Shown here piece by piece: positions 13,194 through 23,604 of a stretch of 64,000 nucleotides of DNA (its first letter is position 1; every line of letters starts with the position of its first letter). Origin of the DNA: Hofstenia miamia (Eukaryota; Xenacoelomorpha; Acoela); the NCBI GenBank assembly GCA_004352715.1, contig SCFE01000072.1, forward strand, positions 167,566-231,565, given 5' to 3'. The position numbers and the translations under genes are program-made. The notes under the pieces were generated by a model, which saw only the letters and a list, made by a program, of their open reading frames with translations, was not told where the DNA came from and ran no database searches.

Positions 13194-13571
13194 TCAAGTC
13201 TTCTTTGTTTTGTGCTTTTCTTGTACAATTCTAGGCTTTAGCATACCCCATAATGCATTATCACAGGAAGAGAGGTCAGGTCTATGTGCTGGCCAAGGAA
13301 TCAGTCCAAATTTGCCAACCAATTGATCTGGAAAGGAATCTGTTAAGAAATTACAAGTTGTGATGGCTGTATGTGCTGGAGAACCATCTTGTTGGAAATG
13401 TGATGATAATAATATCTGTCTTACTTGAAGAGCAGGAATAAATTCATCTCCTAACATCTGATGTAGACATAGAATTATCATTAATAAAAAGTTGTTGTAA
13501 CTTATGGGACATACTGTATTATTTGTCAATTTTACAAAATGTTGCAAAATGGTTCCTTCAAAAAACATCAA
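13194..13571 (-). pseudogene. Tc1/mariner-type transposase fragment
   Basis: A 125-codon minus-strand frame carries the second and third catalytic regions of a DDE transposase: QQDGSPAHTA near residues 60-70, then WPAHRPDLSSCDNALWGMLK near 92-111, where the usual SPDLxPxDxxLWGxLK is degraded. The N-terminal DNA-binding domain and first Asp region are absent, so this is a truncated relic. A different subfamily from the copy at 1-355 is likely, because the motif flanks differ. Confidence 0.75.
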
Positions 13572-14560
13572 AGCTCAGACTGTCAATAATACTATTATAA
13601 AAAATTGCATATTCACATTCAGCCCAATTTAACAAATCATAACTAATCAAGGTGTGCAATTGAAAAGCAAACTCTTCCAAAGCTTAGCAAAAACCTAGAA
13701 AATAGAACACAACCACTCAATAGCACATCATCCACAAACCAAAACACCAAAAGAATGTGTTGACAGAACTTTGATAAAGCTAATGTGAGTGACTAAATCA
13801 CATGTTGGAGGAAAAATTGAGGTATGCTTACCATTATAGAATACTATTAAAACATATGTACTCATGTGACAACTAGGCTAAAGCCCTACAAACCTATATG
13901 TGATCAGGAAGCTTCAACTCATATATCCATGATCAACTACACAGGTCCAATAGATTAAAACTATGTTAAATAATTAATAAAAAATTTCTATCATGCTCAA
14001 GAAATTGTGAGCACTAACAGACAGAAAAGCTCAATATGCCCACAACATTACTATAGCTGTTCTCTCTATGGTGAGCCTCACACAGTTGGTAATGAAGTGT
14101 CTCAATTTCAAACCTGCAATAACAAGCAAGCATGGAAACCTTCTAGCAATTTGTTTGATCCTTACAAAGTTATAAAAGTACTACTTCACCATTGTTATAA
14201 ACTCAACAATAGAAAAACTGTTAACTTCCAACAACTAAAGCAAACCCCTAAAGATTTTCCAATCCTCATATTGTACAAAACAATAATAATGCATACCATC
14301 AAACTACTGGTCTTAGTAGTTTCAAGGAAGATGCTTATAATAGACAAAAACTAAATATAACCAAACTTCTAATCCACAAATGCAAACACTACCCACATAA
14401 TTACACAATTAGCTAAACAAAATGTTAACTATAAGGAATTGGAGATTAACTTTGTACCTGTGCATTTAGAGGAGGAAACACATCAAATGCTAAATGTCTC
14501 AGAGGAATTGAACCTCTTCCAGCGACTCTCCCACAGTTCATACATCTCCTCCTGTAACTC
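13572..14560. other. Unassigned, possibly retroelement-derived
   Basis: An open frame of 115 codons (14007-14354, plus strand) is present but has no recognisable domain. It lies between two transposase relics and is probably part of old mobile DNA. I see no other signal. Confidence 0.3.
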
Positions 14561-14696
14561 AGACAAATGGATTGGTCAAGATGTGCCATTTGAATAGCTG
14601 GGATGTCCACCTGATTTATCTCCACTGGACTTTTTCTTATGGAGCTTTCTTAAAGCATGGGAAATCATTAATGAATCCTGACATTCACTGAGTTAT

Positions 14697-14877
14697 TGTA
14701 GAATCACTGGGGTGTGATTCTAGTGAACACAAAGAGAATACAGTTCAAACTATTTTTATTTACAAAATGCATTGCTCTATATATACAAGTTATTTACAAT
14801 ATTTACAAATACCAGTCACTAACAAGAAAAGCGCGAGGTCTGGCTGATAAATAGTAACAACTACCAGCGATGCTACA
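14697..14877 (-). repeat. TRIM LTR, copy 1 (3' LTR of the minus-strand element)
   Basis: This 181-bp LTR starts TGTAG and ends CTACA, preceded by the target duplication TTAT. It differs from the partner LTR at 15264-15444 by a G/A and a C/T change. Confidence 0.88.
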
Positions 14878-15243
14878 CGCCGCCCCAAGCCAGACTCAGC
14901 GACTTTTCTTGTGTGCCCAATGGAGGAGGATTTGGTCCAAAAGGATCCATTCGACAGCTCTTCACTCAAACATGCAAAACTAAGGCGTAGGCTTGGCTGA
15001 CTCCTATCGATTGGGTTAATCTTGTGGAGAGGCATCAGATGCATCAGATTTAACCTTTGAAACCATGTCCATCATCAATTGTGGCTGGCGATGACTGAGA
15101 ACAAGAGATTAAAAACCATCTTCTTTGCAGCATCATTACAAGCTCCTTGCTCAAACATGCAAAAACTAAGGCGTAGACTCGGCTGACTCCTATCAATTGG
15201 GTTAATCTTGCAGAGAGGCATTGGAATGTTCTGCATCACATCA

Positions 15244-15263
15244 GGGTCCTGTCACGGTCGCCA
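15244..15263 (-). promoter_or_regulatory. Predicted tRNA primer-binding site of the TRIM
   Basis: On the minus strand TGGCGACCGTGACAGGACCC directly follows the 5' LTR terminus CTACA. This position and the TGG start are standard for tRNA-primed reverse transcription. Confidence 0.7.
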
Positions 15264-15444
15264 TGTAGAATCACTGGGGTGTGATTCTAGTGAACACAAA
15301 GAGAATACAGTTCAAACTATTTTTATTTACAAAATACATTGCTCTATATATACAAGTTATTTACAATATTTACAAATACCAGTCACTAACAAGAAAAGCG
15401 CGAGGTCTGGCTGATAAATAGTAACAACTACCAGTGATGCTACA
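15264..15444 (-). repeat. TRIM LTR, copy 2 (5' LTR of the minus-strand element)
   Basis: This is the second 181-bp LTR, next to the predicted primer-binding site at 15244-15263 and followed by the target duplication TTAT. Confidence 0.88.
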
Positions 15445-15531
15445 TTATTACTGACAAATTGGCAACAATGCCAAAAGGTTGCTGCACAATTTCTTTCATT
15501 GAAGACAATGGAGAACAATTTGAACAGTCTG

Positions 15532-16218
15532 AATGACCTGTTTGAACATTGTTGTAACCTTGCTTTTTTCCTTTTGACTATTCTTTTGTCTTTGTTTTGT
15601 AATAGTTCTTATTGTGATTGTAGTTCTCCTTTTCATACAATAAAGTACATTTAAACTTTCAATTGTTATTAATATAAAATTGGGCAAACATTTTTAGACT
15701 ATGAATGGACAGATTTAAGAACCAACAATTGCAGATATATTTCACTTCTATTTTTCTTAATAATATTTTATGCACATCAAAATATTTAATTGAATATGGT
15801 TGCTAGATTAATAGAATTAATTGTATTTTTATCAAAAAAGACTTCATAAGATAAAGTTATATTTGTTTATATGTCCTGTATTTACAAAATATTAAAATTC
15901 AATAATAGAAATTAACAAAAAAATTAATGTGTCATAACAATAATATTTACTGCTTAGCATAGATTACAATTTACAACATACCATTAATTTTCTAAAAAAT
16001 GAGATCTTTTTGGTGCTATTGATAGTTACATTAGATCTAATCCATGCATATTTTTAATACACTAAGCAAAAAATATTCTAAGATTATCTTTGCCATATTT
16101 AACATAACTTATGTTCACAATTTCAGTTAAGGCTATTGCTATTGCTATGAAAATTTCAGTGTCCCTTTTAGCTGATAAACGGCCTAGTTCAGTGGCACCC
16201 AACAACAAGGGGGAACAT
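15532..16218. other. Non-coding stretch
   Basis: AT-rich sequence after the transposase relic; its first 150 bases may be that transposon's 3' flank. No features were recognised. Confidence 0.4.
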
Positions 16219-17280
16219 GAATAAGTCATACAGGAATAAGTCCTACAGGAATAAGTCATACAGGAATAAGTCCTACAGGAATAATTCCTACATGATTAAA
16301 TCCTACACTATTATTATTAATGATTTTAATTCTCTGAAATTTATTCATTTTTTATTTGTTTTGGATTTTTTGTAATAAGTTATTGTTTTTTGGTAATTAA
16401 ATTTTTCCATTGCCGCTCTAAGTTTCCTTTGCTGCAGTTTAGTAATTACACTAAATGTTTCAACTACTTAGGAATTATACATTAATGTGATGCACGTTCA
16501 AGGCGAAGTACTATACGAACAATGTAGTGGTTTCACGCCTATAACTGGTCATTGGTGCAATTCAAATGTGTTCAAAAAGCTGTTCAATTTATTTATGAAA
16601 ATAAGGACTCGACAGGAGTTGAACCTGCATATTACCATCAGAGATGGTAGTGTTCCATACAACACGAATCCGCAAATATTTTAATGAACATTGATTTAGA
16701 TATCATTTGAATAGTTAAATTCTACTTAAATACGCAATCAGAAAGGAAGAAACTATGCATAAATATTAAATAAAGCAGTTGCAATAAAAGGAAAAATTCA
16801 TAGATATGCTATAAACCTACAATCGTCCGTACAAATGCACAGCTGTGCTTACCAATATACAAGACAAATCATATTTAAGGGAACATATTTCTACTATGAA
16901 AACATTTAATAATTAATATTTGTTTAGAATAACAAAAAAGCAAATAAACAAAAAAAATTCAACAATTATTTATACATGTATTTAAAATTACCGTAAATTG
17001 ATCTTCGCAGATTAGCGCTCAACTTGCACCGCTTTCTTATATGGGTAACGTCTTAAATAAATCTCAATATTTTTATGTATAAAAAATTCTCGAATATCTA
17101 TAATTTTGATCCCAATCTGTGACCAATAATTTCGTATGACACTGCTGTCAATTCGTTTAAATTTTTTGCTTATTAATGAAGAACTTAATCATGTAGGATT
17201 TAATCATGTAGGACTTAATCGTGTAGGACTTATTCCTGTAGGACTTATGCCTGTAGGACTTATTCCTGTAGGACTTATTC
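16219..17280. mobile_element. Foldback-like element with 15-bp subrepeats in inverted arms
   Basis: The left arm (16219-16305) is about six tandem copies of a 15-bp unit, AGGAATAAGTCCTAC with variants. The right arm (about 17182-17280) is the inverted array, about seven copies of GTAGGACTTATTCCT. The variants are ordered symmetrically: the innermost left unit ATGATTAAATCCTAC is the exact complement of the inner right unit GTAGGATTTAATCAT. That ordering is the signature of foldback transposons, not of two independent satellites. About 880 bp of spacer separates the arms. It has no transposase but contains a tRNA-like sequence. I found no clear target duplication. Confidence 0.72.
16605..16671 (-). 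pseudogene. tRNA-like sequence (tRNA pseudogene or SINE head)
   Basis: The minus strand folds as a tRNA. The 7-bp acceptor stem is GGATTCG with CGAGTCC (one G-U pair). The T arm is GCAGG-TTCAACT-CCTGT with B-box GGTTCAACTCC. The anticodon arm is TACCA-TCTCTGA-TGGTA. The D arm is short and positions 8-9 are missing, and the anticodon loop lacks U33, so a functional tRNA is unlikely. If the loop is read at face value the anticodon would be TCT (Arg). It sits in the spacer of the foldback element. Confidence 0.45.
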
Positions 17281-18439
17281 TATGCCGTCACAACAAGTAT
17301 TTAAATTTGCTAATGCGATTTTAGACAATCAGATATGCTATTGCTGTTGCTGTTATTAAGTTCAGTGGGCTAAAAACTGAAAAGCAAAATTTAAATCAAT
17401 AAATTATACACCAAATAGTTTCTACATCTAAAATTTGTATTTTAACTTTAATAAAAATGTTAGAGGATTATTTTTTACTCTATTTTGCTTTACTTGCATT
17501 GCAGAATTCAATTTTGCCGCCCTTTATCAGCTAGAGCTTCTATTTTCTTCAAATTTTGTAAGTCGAAAAGATGTGAAAATGTTATCACATATAATATGTG
17601 ATTTCAAAATTAGTCGAGATTTACCATTTTGATCGTTTCTATATTCGCTTCTTGTTTCAGATAAATGACATGTTATCTAGCACTTATTTATTTCCATTTC
17701 AATCAGCACTCAAACCTTAATTCCATACTTGTCGACCTTATTTTGTATAAAAAAAATTCAAGCGAGATCGACTTCTTTAAGGTAGAAATTGTTCATGAAG
17801 TATTTGTTAAAAGAAATGAATTTAGCTTTTATATATTTTTCGAAAACTCAAATATGTCTATATTACATAAATTTATTACACCCTCTCATAGATATTTATG
17901 ACTATTTTTCAAGAGGAATTTGTTTTGAAACTATTTTAAACCATTGACTACTTTCGTATCATAGTATCAACGAACAATGTTGTTTGTATTTGTTAGCTTG
18001 AGATCGCATTTAATGAATGTCGATATTGAAAGGCGTTATCAATTAAGTAAAATTGAAAATGGTCAAGTTTGACCACATTTTAGCGTTATTAATGAGGCAT
18101 GCTACCTGAAATTTCGAAAATTCGTCTGTTTTTCGCCAAAAACCTATCTGTTCAGTTAAGTGCAACTGAAATGAGAAATTGTGTTTTAGATTAGGGATGA
18201 ACGGATACTAGTAGTGGCCGCCGTTAGGGTGGGTGCTGGTAAAGTAGTGGGGGTAAACCTGGGAGGGGGGTTTCTGTTTCTTGAAAGAAATTGTTTGCAT
18301 GTAATATTAAGTTTTTTATCTGTTTTAATTTGGTCCTCGTCAGTATATTTTTGAAATTATTTGTGGTGCAATTGTTATCTGGTGTATGCCTCTGCCCGTA
18401 CCTATAAAATGCCTGTAGTTTTGTCCGTGCCTTTATGCC
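17281..18439. other. Non-coding stretch
   Basis: No gene or repeat could be supported. Open frames at 17435-17632 and 17665-17901 are AT-rich and featureless. Confidence 0.4.
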
Positions 18440-20365
18440 GTAACTAAGAGTCAGCCCTTCAAAAGTTGTCTTGTCATCCTTGTCAGACTCCCTTGCTAAA
18501 CTCACCTCCGATGTCTCTTCCATGCAATCTCAAATGTTCTCATACAGTGCTTCCGCCTCACGTACCTTTACCAGTCGTCCCACGTTCTGCTCCCGCTGTT
18601 GCTCCCTCTCCTGTGCCGCCACTTGCCCCTGAACAGTCTGTTCCACCGCCTACTTACCGCCTGCTGTTCCGATTAGTTTTCGTCCTCGTCCTCCTCGGAA
18701 AGCTCACATCTATATTGACCTTTTGCTAGTTCTGTTTTTGCTTCTGATGTTGCTGATCACCTCAGTTTCTCCTCTCTCCATTTTGATGATGTCCTTCTCA
18801 TTCCACCACGTACGGATTTCCATTCGCCTCCTTCCATATTGTCTGTAATCAAGAGTCTCATCTTGCTCTCATGGATCCTGTGGTCATATGGCCTCTTGAT
18901 CCAATATTACCGTCTCTGCTGTGCCAAATCTTTTGGCCTTCGTCCCCGCCGTCGTGATGCTTCTGGTCGTGATTGACTAATTACACCTCCTAGTTTGGAT
19001 CTTACTTCTAATCCCAACTCTGGTTTCTCTTTTTTGCTCGCCAATGCTGGCAGTCTTGTCTCATTAAGCCGTCGTCACAGTTTTTACAACTTCTTGCAGT
19101 CTCCTGTTGACTTCATTTTCATTACTGAAACCTGGCTTGATCCTTCTCTTGCTGATTGCCTCACATCGACCTAACCTTGACATCCACCTCCTCACCTTTG
19201 AGTTATTTTCCTTTCATTTCTGTTGCGCCTGTGCTGTTGTTCTCAGTGATCACATTGTTTCCCTTCTCTGTGTTTACAACCCTCCTTCCAGCAGTCCTTT
19301 TCGTATTCCTCTTGCTGATTTTTCATCCATGCTTGCTTACTTTCATGATCAGGCTATCATTCTCTCTCGTCAACTTGGATTTCCCACTCCTCCTCATTTC
19401 CTCATCTGTGGTGACTTCAACCTCCCTAATGTTTGTTGGAATGCACTTGACTCTGATGACGCTTATGAATCTGCTGTTCTGGATCTTTTTGCTTTCTACT
19501 CCTTGACTCGGTTTTGTGCTCTCACCCAGATCGTATTTTTGACACCTCTGTGGTCCCTATTCCGGTTAAACTGTCTGATCACTCATTTGTTTACTTCAGC
19601 CTGTCGATCTAACAGTGACTTTGTATCTCTTCTTCATTCTCCATTTTTAATGACTCTTTCTCTGCTGATGACTGGTACACTTTCCTTCACCAAGTTATTT
19701 CATCTTTTGTTCCTCGTCGTCTCTTTCTATTTCTCATCCCTTACGGTACACTCTTTAAATAAACTCGAATCTTTCAAACACCGTTACAGTCCTTTCGATT
19801 CTTCGAAACTCTTCTCTCACGGAAGACGTCATCAACTTCATGTAACTCTATAAAATCTCTGATGTCCAGCTTCTCATCTGGATCTCTTCAAGACTCTTAT
19901 GCTTTCTTGCGTTCCCAGCATTCCAAACCTGACCTCCCCAGTTTGAATTGGAACCATCTTTCTGCTCACTCGGATCTGGAGAAAGCTGATCTCTTCATTG
20001 CCTATTTCTCCTCGAATTTTTCTGATCTTGTCTCTCTCTGTCCTGGTCCGCCTGCATCCTCCCCACTGATTCGCTTATGTGACATCGTCTTCAACACTCA
20101 TGATATTTCCCTCATGCAAGGTTTCTGGTCCTTGCTATCCTGATGACGTCCCATCCTTTGTAATCCACGGAACTTCCTCAACTCTTTCCATCCATTTAAA
20201 ACATCTCTTCTCCTACATTTGCTCCTTGCTGGAAAACATCTTGGATTTCTCCACTGTTAAAATATAATCAGCTTCCCTCCTCTCAAGACATTTCTTATCT
20301 TCCAATAGCTATTCTTTCTCGGCTGTCAATCATCTTTCAGCGTCTTGTCTTTCGTTGTGTTCCCT

Positions 20366-20404
<39 letters not shown>

Positions 20405-20405
20405 T
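18440..20405 (+). pseudogene. CR1/Jockey-like LINE, 5' portion (ORF1 end, endonuclease, start of RT)
   Basis: This is a decayed non-LTR retrotransposon, visibly more GC- and CT-rich than its surroundings. A proline-rich, ORF1-like stretch (about 18510-18650) comes first. The apurinic-type endonuclease follows, with ITETWLDPS near 19125, LICGDFNLPN near 19400 and the terminal SDHSFVYFSL near 19575-19605, spread over different frames. The connecting region has EKADLFIAYFSSNF (about 19980-20025). The reverse transcriptase begins PIAILSRLSIIFQRLVFRCV at about 20300 and is cut off by a (TA)n tract and an assembly gap. Several frameshifts and stops show it is inactive. Confidence 0.8.
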
Positions 20406-20583
20406 NNNNNNNNNNNNNNNNNNNNNNNNNNNNNNNNNNNNNNNNNNNNNNNNNNNNNNNNNNNNNNNNNNNNNNNNNNNNNNNNNNNNNNNNNNNNNNN
20501 NNNNNNNNNNNNNNNNNNNNNNNNNNNNNNNNNNNNNNNNNNNNNNNNNNNNNNNNNNNNNNNNNNNNNNNNNNNNNNNNNNN
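20406..20583. other. Assembly gap (178 N)
   Basis: A run of 178 N follows a (TA)n tract. The rest of the LINE reverse transcriptase and the left part of a MITE are missing here. Apparent open frames crossing it are meaningless. Confidence 0.97.
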
Positions 20584-20613
20584 CCCTAATTCAATATTAC
20601 TGGTACGCCACTG
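20584..20613 (-). mobile_element. Terminus of a CAGTGGCGTAC MITE
   Basis: CCCTAATTCAATATTAC followed by GGTACGCCACTG matches the right end of the element at 4265-4411, so a second copy of that family ends here. Confidence 0.55.
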
Positions 20614-21179
20614 GTATGGAGTAATAATGGGGTTTTTTAATAAAAAAATACACGCAATCTAAAATTTGTCACTGATTCATTGGATACAATAAATTCATTT
20701 ATTATAATATTATGCAACTAATCTTTCTTAATATAAGAATATTTATATTTTCTATATAAATACTTAAATATTATTTATAATCTGCATGTTTTTTTTCTAA
20801 TTATGTGTAGATGAAACGTCTCTGGGAATGCGAACCTTTTTAAAAAATAATCTAACTCAAATATTATTTGATGGCATGATTTTAATTTCAATTTTGTTGA
20901 TGTGACAAAGAAATGGGCAAATTTGCGAACATGCTATTCTCGGCAGCTCAACGTGAGAGGGCCTACATAGGCAGTGGGAGTGGTCAGTCATCGCATTATA
21001 AGTCAAATGGAAATATTAAATTCTTTTACAATTCCTTAAGGATTGCCTGACAAGTCGCTTTTCAATTTCTACATTGGTAAGCAATTTATAATATATAAAA
21101 TGGAATTTATTGCAATTTAATTGAATGTTTTACAATGAACTTAATGTAAGATTGCATTTGATTTGGCCATGATACAGCA

Positions 21180-21615
21180 CCAAATTCATTGAAATATTTT
21201 TTTTAATTTCCTCTGGTTTGTCTGCCCTGAAGTAACCTAGGTTCTTTCCTGGAAATGGTTTAATTAAAAATTGAAAAGGTGGAAATGCTGCATTCGCTAT
21301 CATAAACAGGATTACTTTTTATCTGCATGAATACAAATTGAATCTGCGGATGATAATGATAATTCAGCATACACACATGCATCATTGACTCTTCCGTTTG
21401 TTCCCAAGTCAAGATACATAAATTGATTGTGTGCATTTACTAATGCTAGCATTATTACACTATATCGGCCTTTGTAATTGTCAAATTGTGAACCGCTTTT
21501 TGATGGCAATTTGATCGTAATATGTTTTCTATCAAAAGAGCCTACAACATTTGGAAAATCCCAGACTTTAAAAATCATTGGCAACTTTTATCCACTCTTC
21601 ATTCTGTGGTAACTA
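21180..21615 (-). pseudogene. PIF/Harbinger transposase fragment (DDE_4 type)
   Basis: The minus strand encodes the core of a Harbinger transposase: FPNVVGSFDRKHITIKLP (first Asp region), SGSQFDNYKGRYSVIMLALV, then a YLDLGTNGRVNDACVY stretch (second Asp region), in frame from 21584. A frameshifted upstream piece, NEEWIKVANDF, lies near 21585-21615. Downstream, also frameshifted, comes AAFPPFQFLIKPFPG with ADKPEE near 21185-21300. No third acidic region could be placed. A plus-strand stretch at about 21782-21960 (DDIAFFCISLALQI) could be the MADF/BESS-type accessory ORF that such elements carry, but support is weak. The element is dead. Confidence 0.75.
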
Positions 21616-21965
21616 AACAGAAATTGGAGTAAAAATCAGCAATTACATGTGCATTCACATTGCCACAATGTAAAGCAAACGGACTTTGTAATATAAATAA
21701 ATGTAGAAAAAATAGTCAGAGAAAAGTTTTATATTGATTTTGCATAATATTTACAATGCTTTCTACTGAATTTTATTTTAGGATCAAGAAATTGAAGCAA
21801 TAGATGTGGAAACTTCCGCGAATCCTACACCAGCCCGATGGAAGCCAAAGATTTTCTGAGATGAGTTTTTAGAAAGAGGATTGAGAATACCAGAAACTCA
21901 ATTTGAATATGACGATATCGCATTCTTTTGCATTTCATTGGCACTTCAAATAGGATGGTGATCAT

Positions 21966-23175
21966 TACAGAAACAAAAAATTCCTCCCATTTTTCAATAT
22001 TATTACCAAGGAACTGTGTCACCCACAATACCAGGATATACTTTTGAGATTTAACTTTTTTTTAGTTTTACAGTTCATGTTTTGTAATTTTTTATTAATT
22101 TATTAATTGATTTAAATTTATAACATTTTACCTGTATTTCTTTTTTAGATTACGTGAAATTACATCACCAACGTCAGAAATGATTTCTAATACTGTCTGT
22201 CTTCCAATTCCATTATTTTAACATTAAGAAAGCAGAATTCAAAATTTATTTATGTAGGCAATCAATGTATACCTATAGAAAACAACAAAACTCTTTGTAG
22301 CTGTTATAGGAATTGATCTGCAGCAATAATAATAAGGGACATGAAATTATTTGTAAACCAATAATTCCAAAATGCTACAAAATTCGTTGATAAACGAAAT
22401 GGTTTACTCTTTAATTTTAATGCGAGACAATGTTACATAATAACTTCTTCATTTTGATTGTATATATTAATCGCTCTAAAAACTATCTAAATTTATAAAA
22501 TCGCGTTATTATAAATACGATTATCATAAGCTATCGCGAGCGTACAGAAAGTTACGTAAACTGTGTCAATGCATATTTTTAATGGAGAGGCCCTTTTACT
22601 GTGCACGAATGATGGAATAAGAATGATGTTGTTTACTTTGAATTAACAACCCATGCATCAATTGCCTGCACTGTTTTAACAATTCTTGAGTTCGCAAAAC
22701 TACACTATGATTGAATTCCCAATCTACATGGATGTAATAATTATTTTATTACTCGTAAAGTCCAATGGTTTTTGTTTACTACAAAGGATTCTTTTTGATG
22801 AGTTAATTGTTTTAATTTAATGCTGATATGCAACTATACAAAAGAGATGTCTACATAATGATATGTGTTATTTTAACATGAAAACGTTGCTGATCATGAT
22901 TCTTAATTCTATAAATTAGCTAATTTTAAATTTTACAGTCGAAATACACTCTGAAAACGATTGAAATTATAGCTTAGAGTTTTTTATTTATCTTTGAAGG
23001 TGATAATTGCTAGAAAGGGCACTTGCTTTGCTGATCTTGAAGAAATTATTGAAAGTGTGACGCCAACTATATATATATATATATATACATATATAAAATC
23101 TACAATGTGAGTAGCTTCCTATTATTTATTTCTAAACCATACTATTTCATATATTTAAAAAGCGTTATTTTTTAG
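21966..23175. other. Region upstream of the ASB-like gene
   Basis: AT-rich non-coding DNA with a (TA)n tract at about 23068-23090. A polypyrimidine tract and AG at 23168-23175 lie one base before the ATG at 23177, so the mature mRNA is probably spliced there, either from a 5' untranslated exon or by a trans-spliced leader. Confidence 0.45.
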
Positions 23176-23176
23176 A

Positions 23177-23446
23177 ATGCGTGGTTTACTTCGAAAACTA
23201 CGCCGCGTGCTGGCGTTTCATCGAAGTTGCGCAAAGGATAAAGAATACACACATGATATGCCTACAAATGTAAAAGCGATGCATTGGGCAGTGATGCGAA
23301 ATGATTTAGCTAGTTTGCAAAATCTTGTAGAAGTTAAGAACGTCGACGTTAATTTTCCGTGGATCAGTGCAAATTCTCCAACTGTCAAGGATGGTATTAC
23401 GCCGTTGTGTGAAGCAGTGTCATTAAACCACGTTTCAATTGCATTA
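23177..23446 (+). CDS. ASB-like ankyrin/SOCS-box protein, exon 1
   Basis: First coding exon, 90 codons, ending in phase 0. It has a basic N-terminus (MRGLLRKLRRVLAFHR) and then the first ankyrin motifs: AMHWAVMRNDLASLQNLVE and GITPLCEAVSLNHVSIAL. The continuous frame runs into a stop at 23462, but cutting at GTAGAA (23447) and resuming after TTTAG (23489) restores a perfect ankyrin helix (VSIALYLIKAGADVN). ASB proteins are substrate receptors of Cullin5 ubiquitin ligases: the ankyrin repeats bind the target and the SOCS box binds Elongin B/C. The SOCS box of this gene is at 44441-44743. Confidence 0.82.
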
Positions 23447-23489
23447 GTAGAATATCCGTTTTAAGTAAATCCCTTATCAACATATTTAG

Positions 23490-23604
23490 TATCTTATAAA
23501 AGCGGGTGCTGATGTTAATAAGCCAGATAACAAAGGATGTCCGCCCATTTGCCGAGCGTGTCATTTTGGAAATGCAAATTTGGTTAAAGTACTCCTTGAC
23601 AATG
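23490..23604 (+). CDS. ASB-like ankyrin/SOCS-box protein, exon 2
   Basis: Exon 2 encodes a full ankyrin repeat: YLIKAGADVNKPDNKG, then CPPICRACHFGNANLVKVLLDNG. It follows a 43-bp intron (23447-23489), about the minimum that metazoan splicing tolerates. It ends AATG at 23604 before GTATCT, in phase 1. Joined to exon 3 across a 7.9-kb intron it gives LLDNGAHVNNENDPGMSPLW, an uninterrupted next repeat, so the junction is well supported. Confidence 0.85.

Larger units (their letters stand above)
14697..15444 (-). mobile_element. TRIM (miniature LTR retrotransposon)
   Basis: Two 181-bp direct repeats (14697-14877 and 15264-15444) begin TGTAG and end CTACA and are flanked by a perfect 4-bp target duplication TTAT (14693-14696, 15445-15448). 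The LTRs differ at two positions that I can see, so insertion is fairly recent. Internal DNA is only 386 bp and codes for nothing. On the minus strand, TGGCGACCGTGACAGGACCC (15263-15244) abuts the LTR and fits a tRNA primer-binding site of the kind seen in invertebrate Gypsy-like elements. The purine-rich GGGGCGGCG next to the other LTR fits a polypurine tract. Two imperfect 68-bp direct repeats lie inside. It must have been mobilised by a full-length partner elsewhere. Confidence 0.88.
14561..15531 (+). pseudogene. Tc1/mariner-type transposase C-terminus, split by a TRIM insertion
   Basis: Left of the nested LTR element, the plus strand reads WIGQD then PPDLSPLDFFLWSFLK (about 14570-14660), the third-Asp region of a DDE transposase. 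Directly after the LTR element (from 15449) the frame resumes and ends IEDNGEQFEQSE-stop at about 15531, a typical C-terminus. The insertion point is marked by the 4-bp duplication TTAT. An in-frame stop (TGA in the helix after the DDE motif) shows the copy was already decayed or has decayed since. Confidence 0.72.

Noticed and set aside
12349-15560. A single transposon bounded by ACAGGGTGTTCAAGTGAAC
   Set aside because: No inverted partner of this terminus could be found near the transposase fragments.
17136-17324. Plus-strand ORF with VGL repeats
   Set aside because: It is the translation of the right arm of 15-bp foldback repeats, whose period is divisible by three.
20345-20662. Open frames across the N gap
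   Set aside because: They consist of translated (TA)n and unknown residues.
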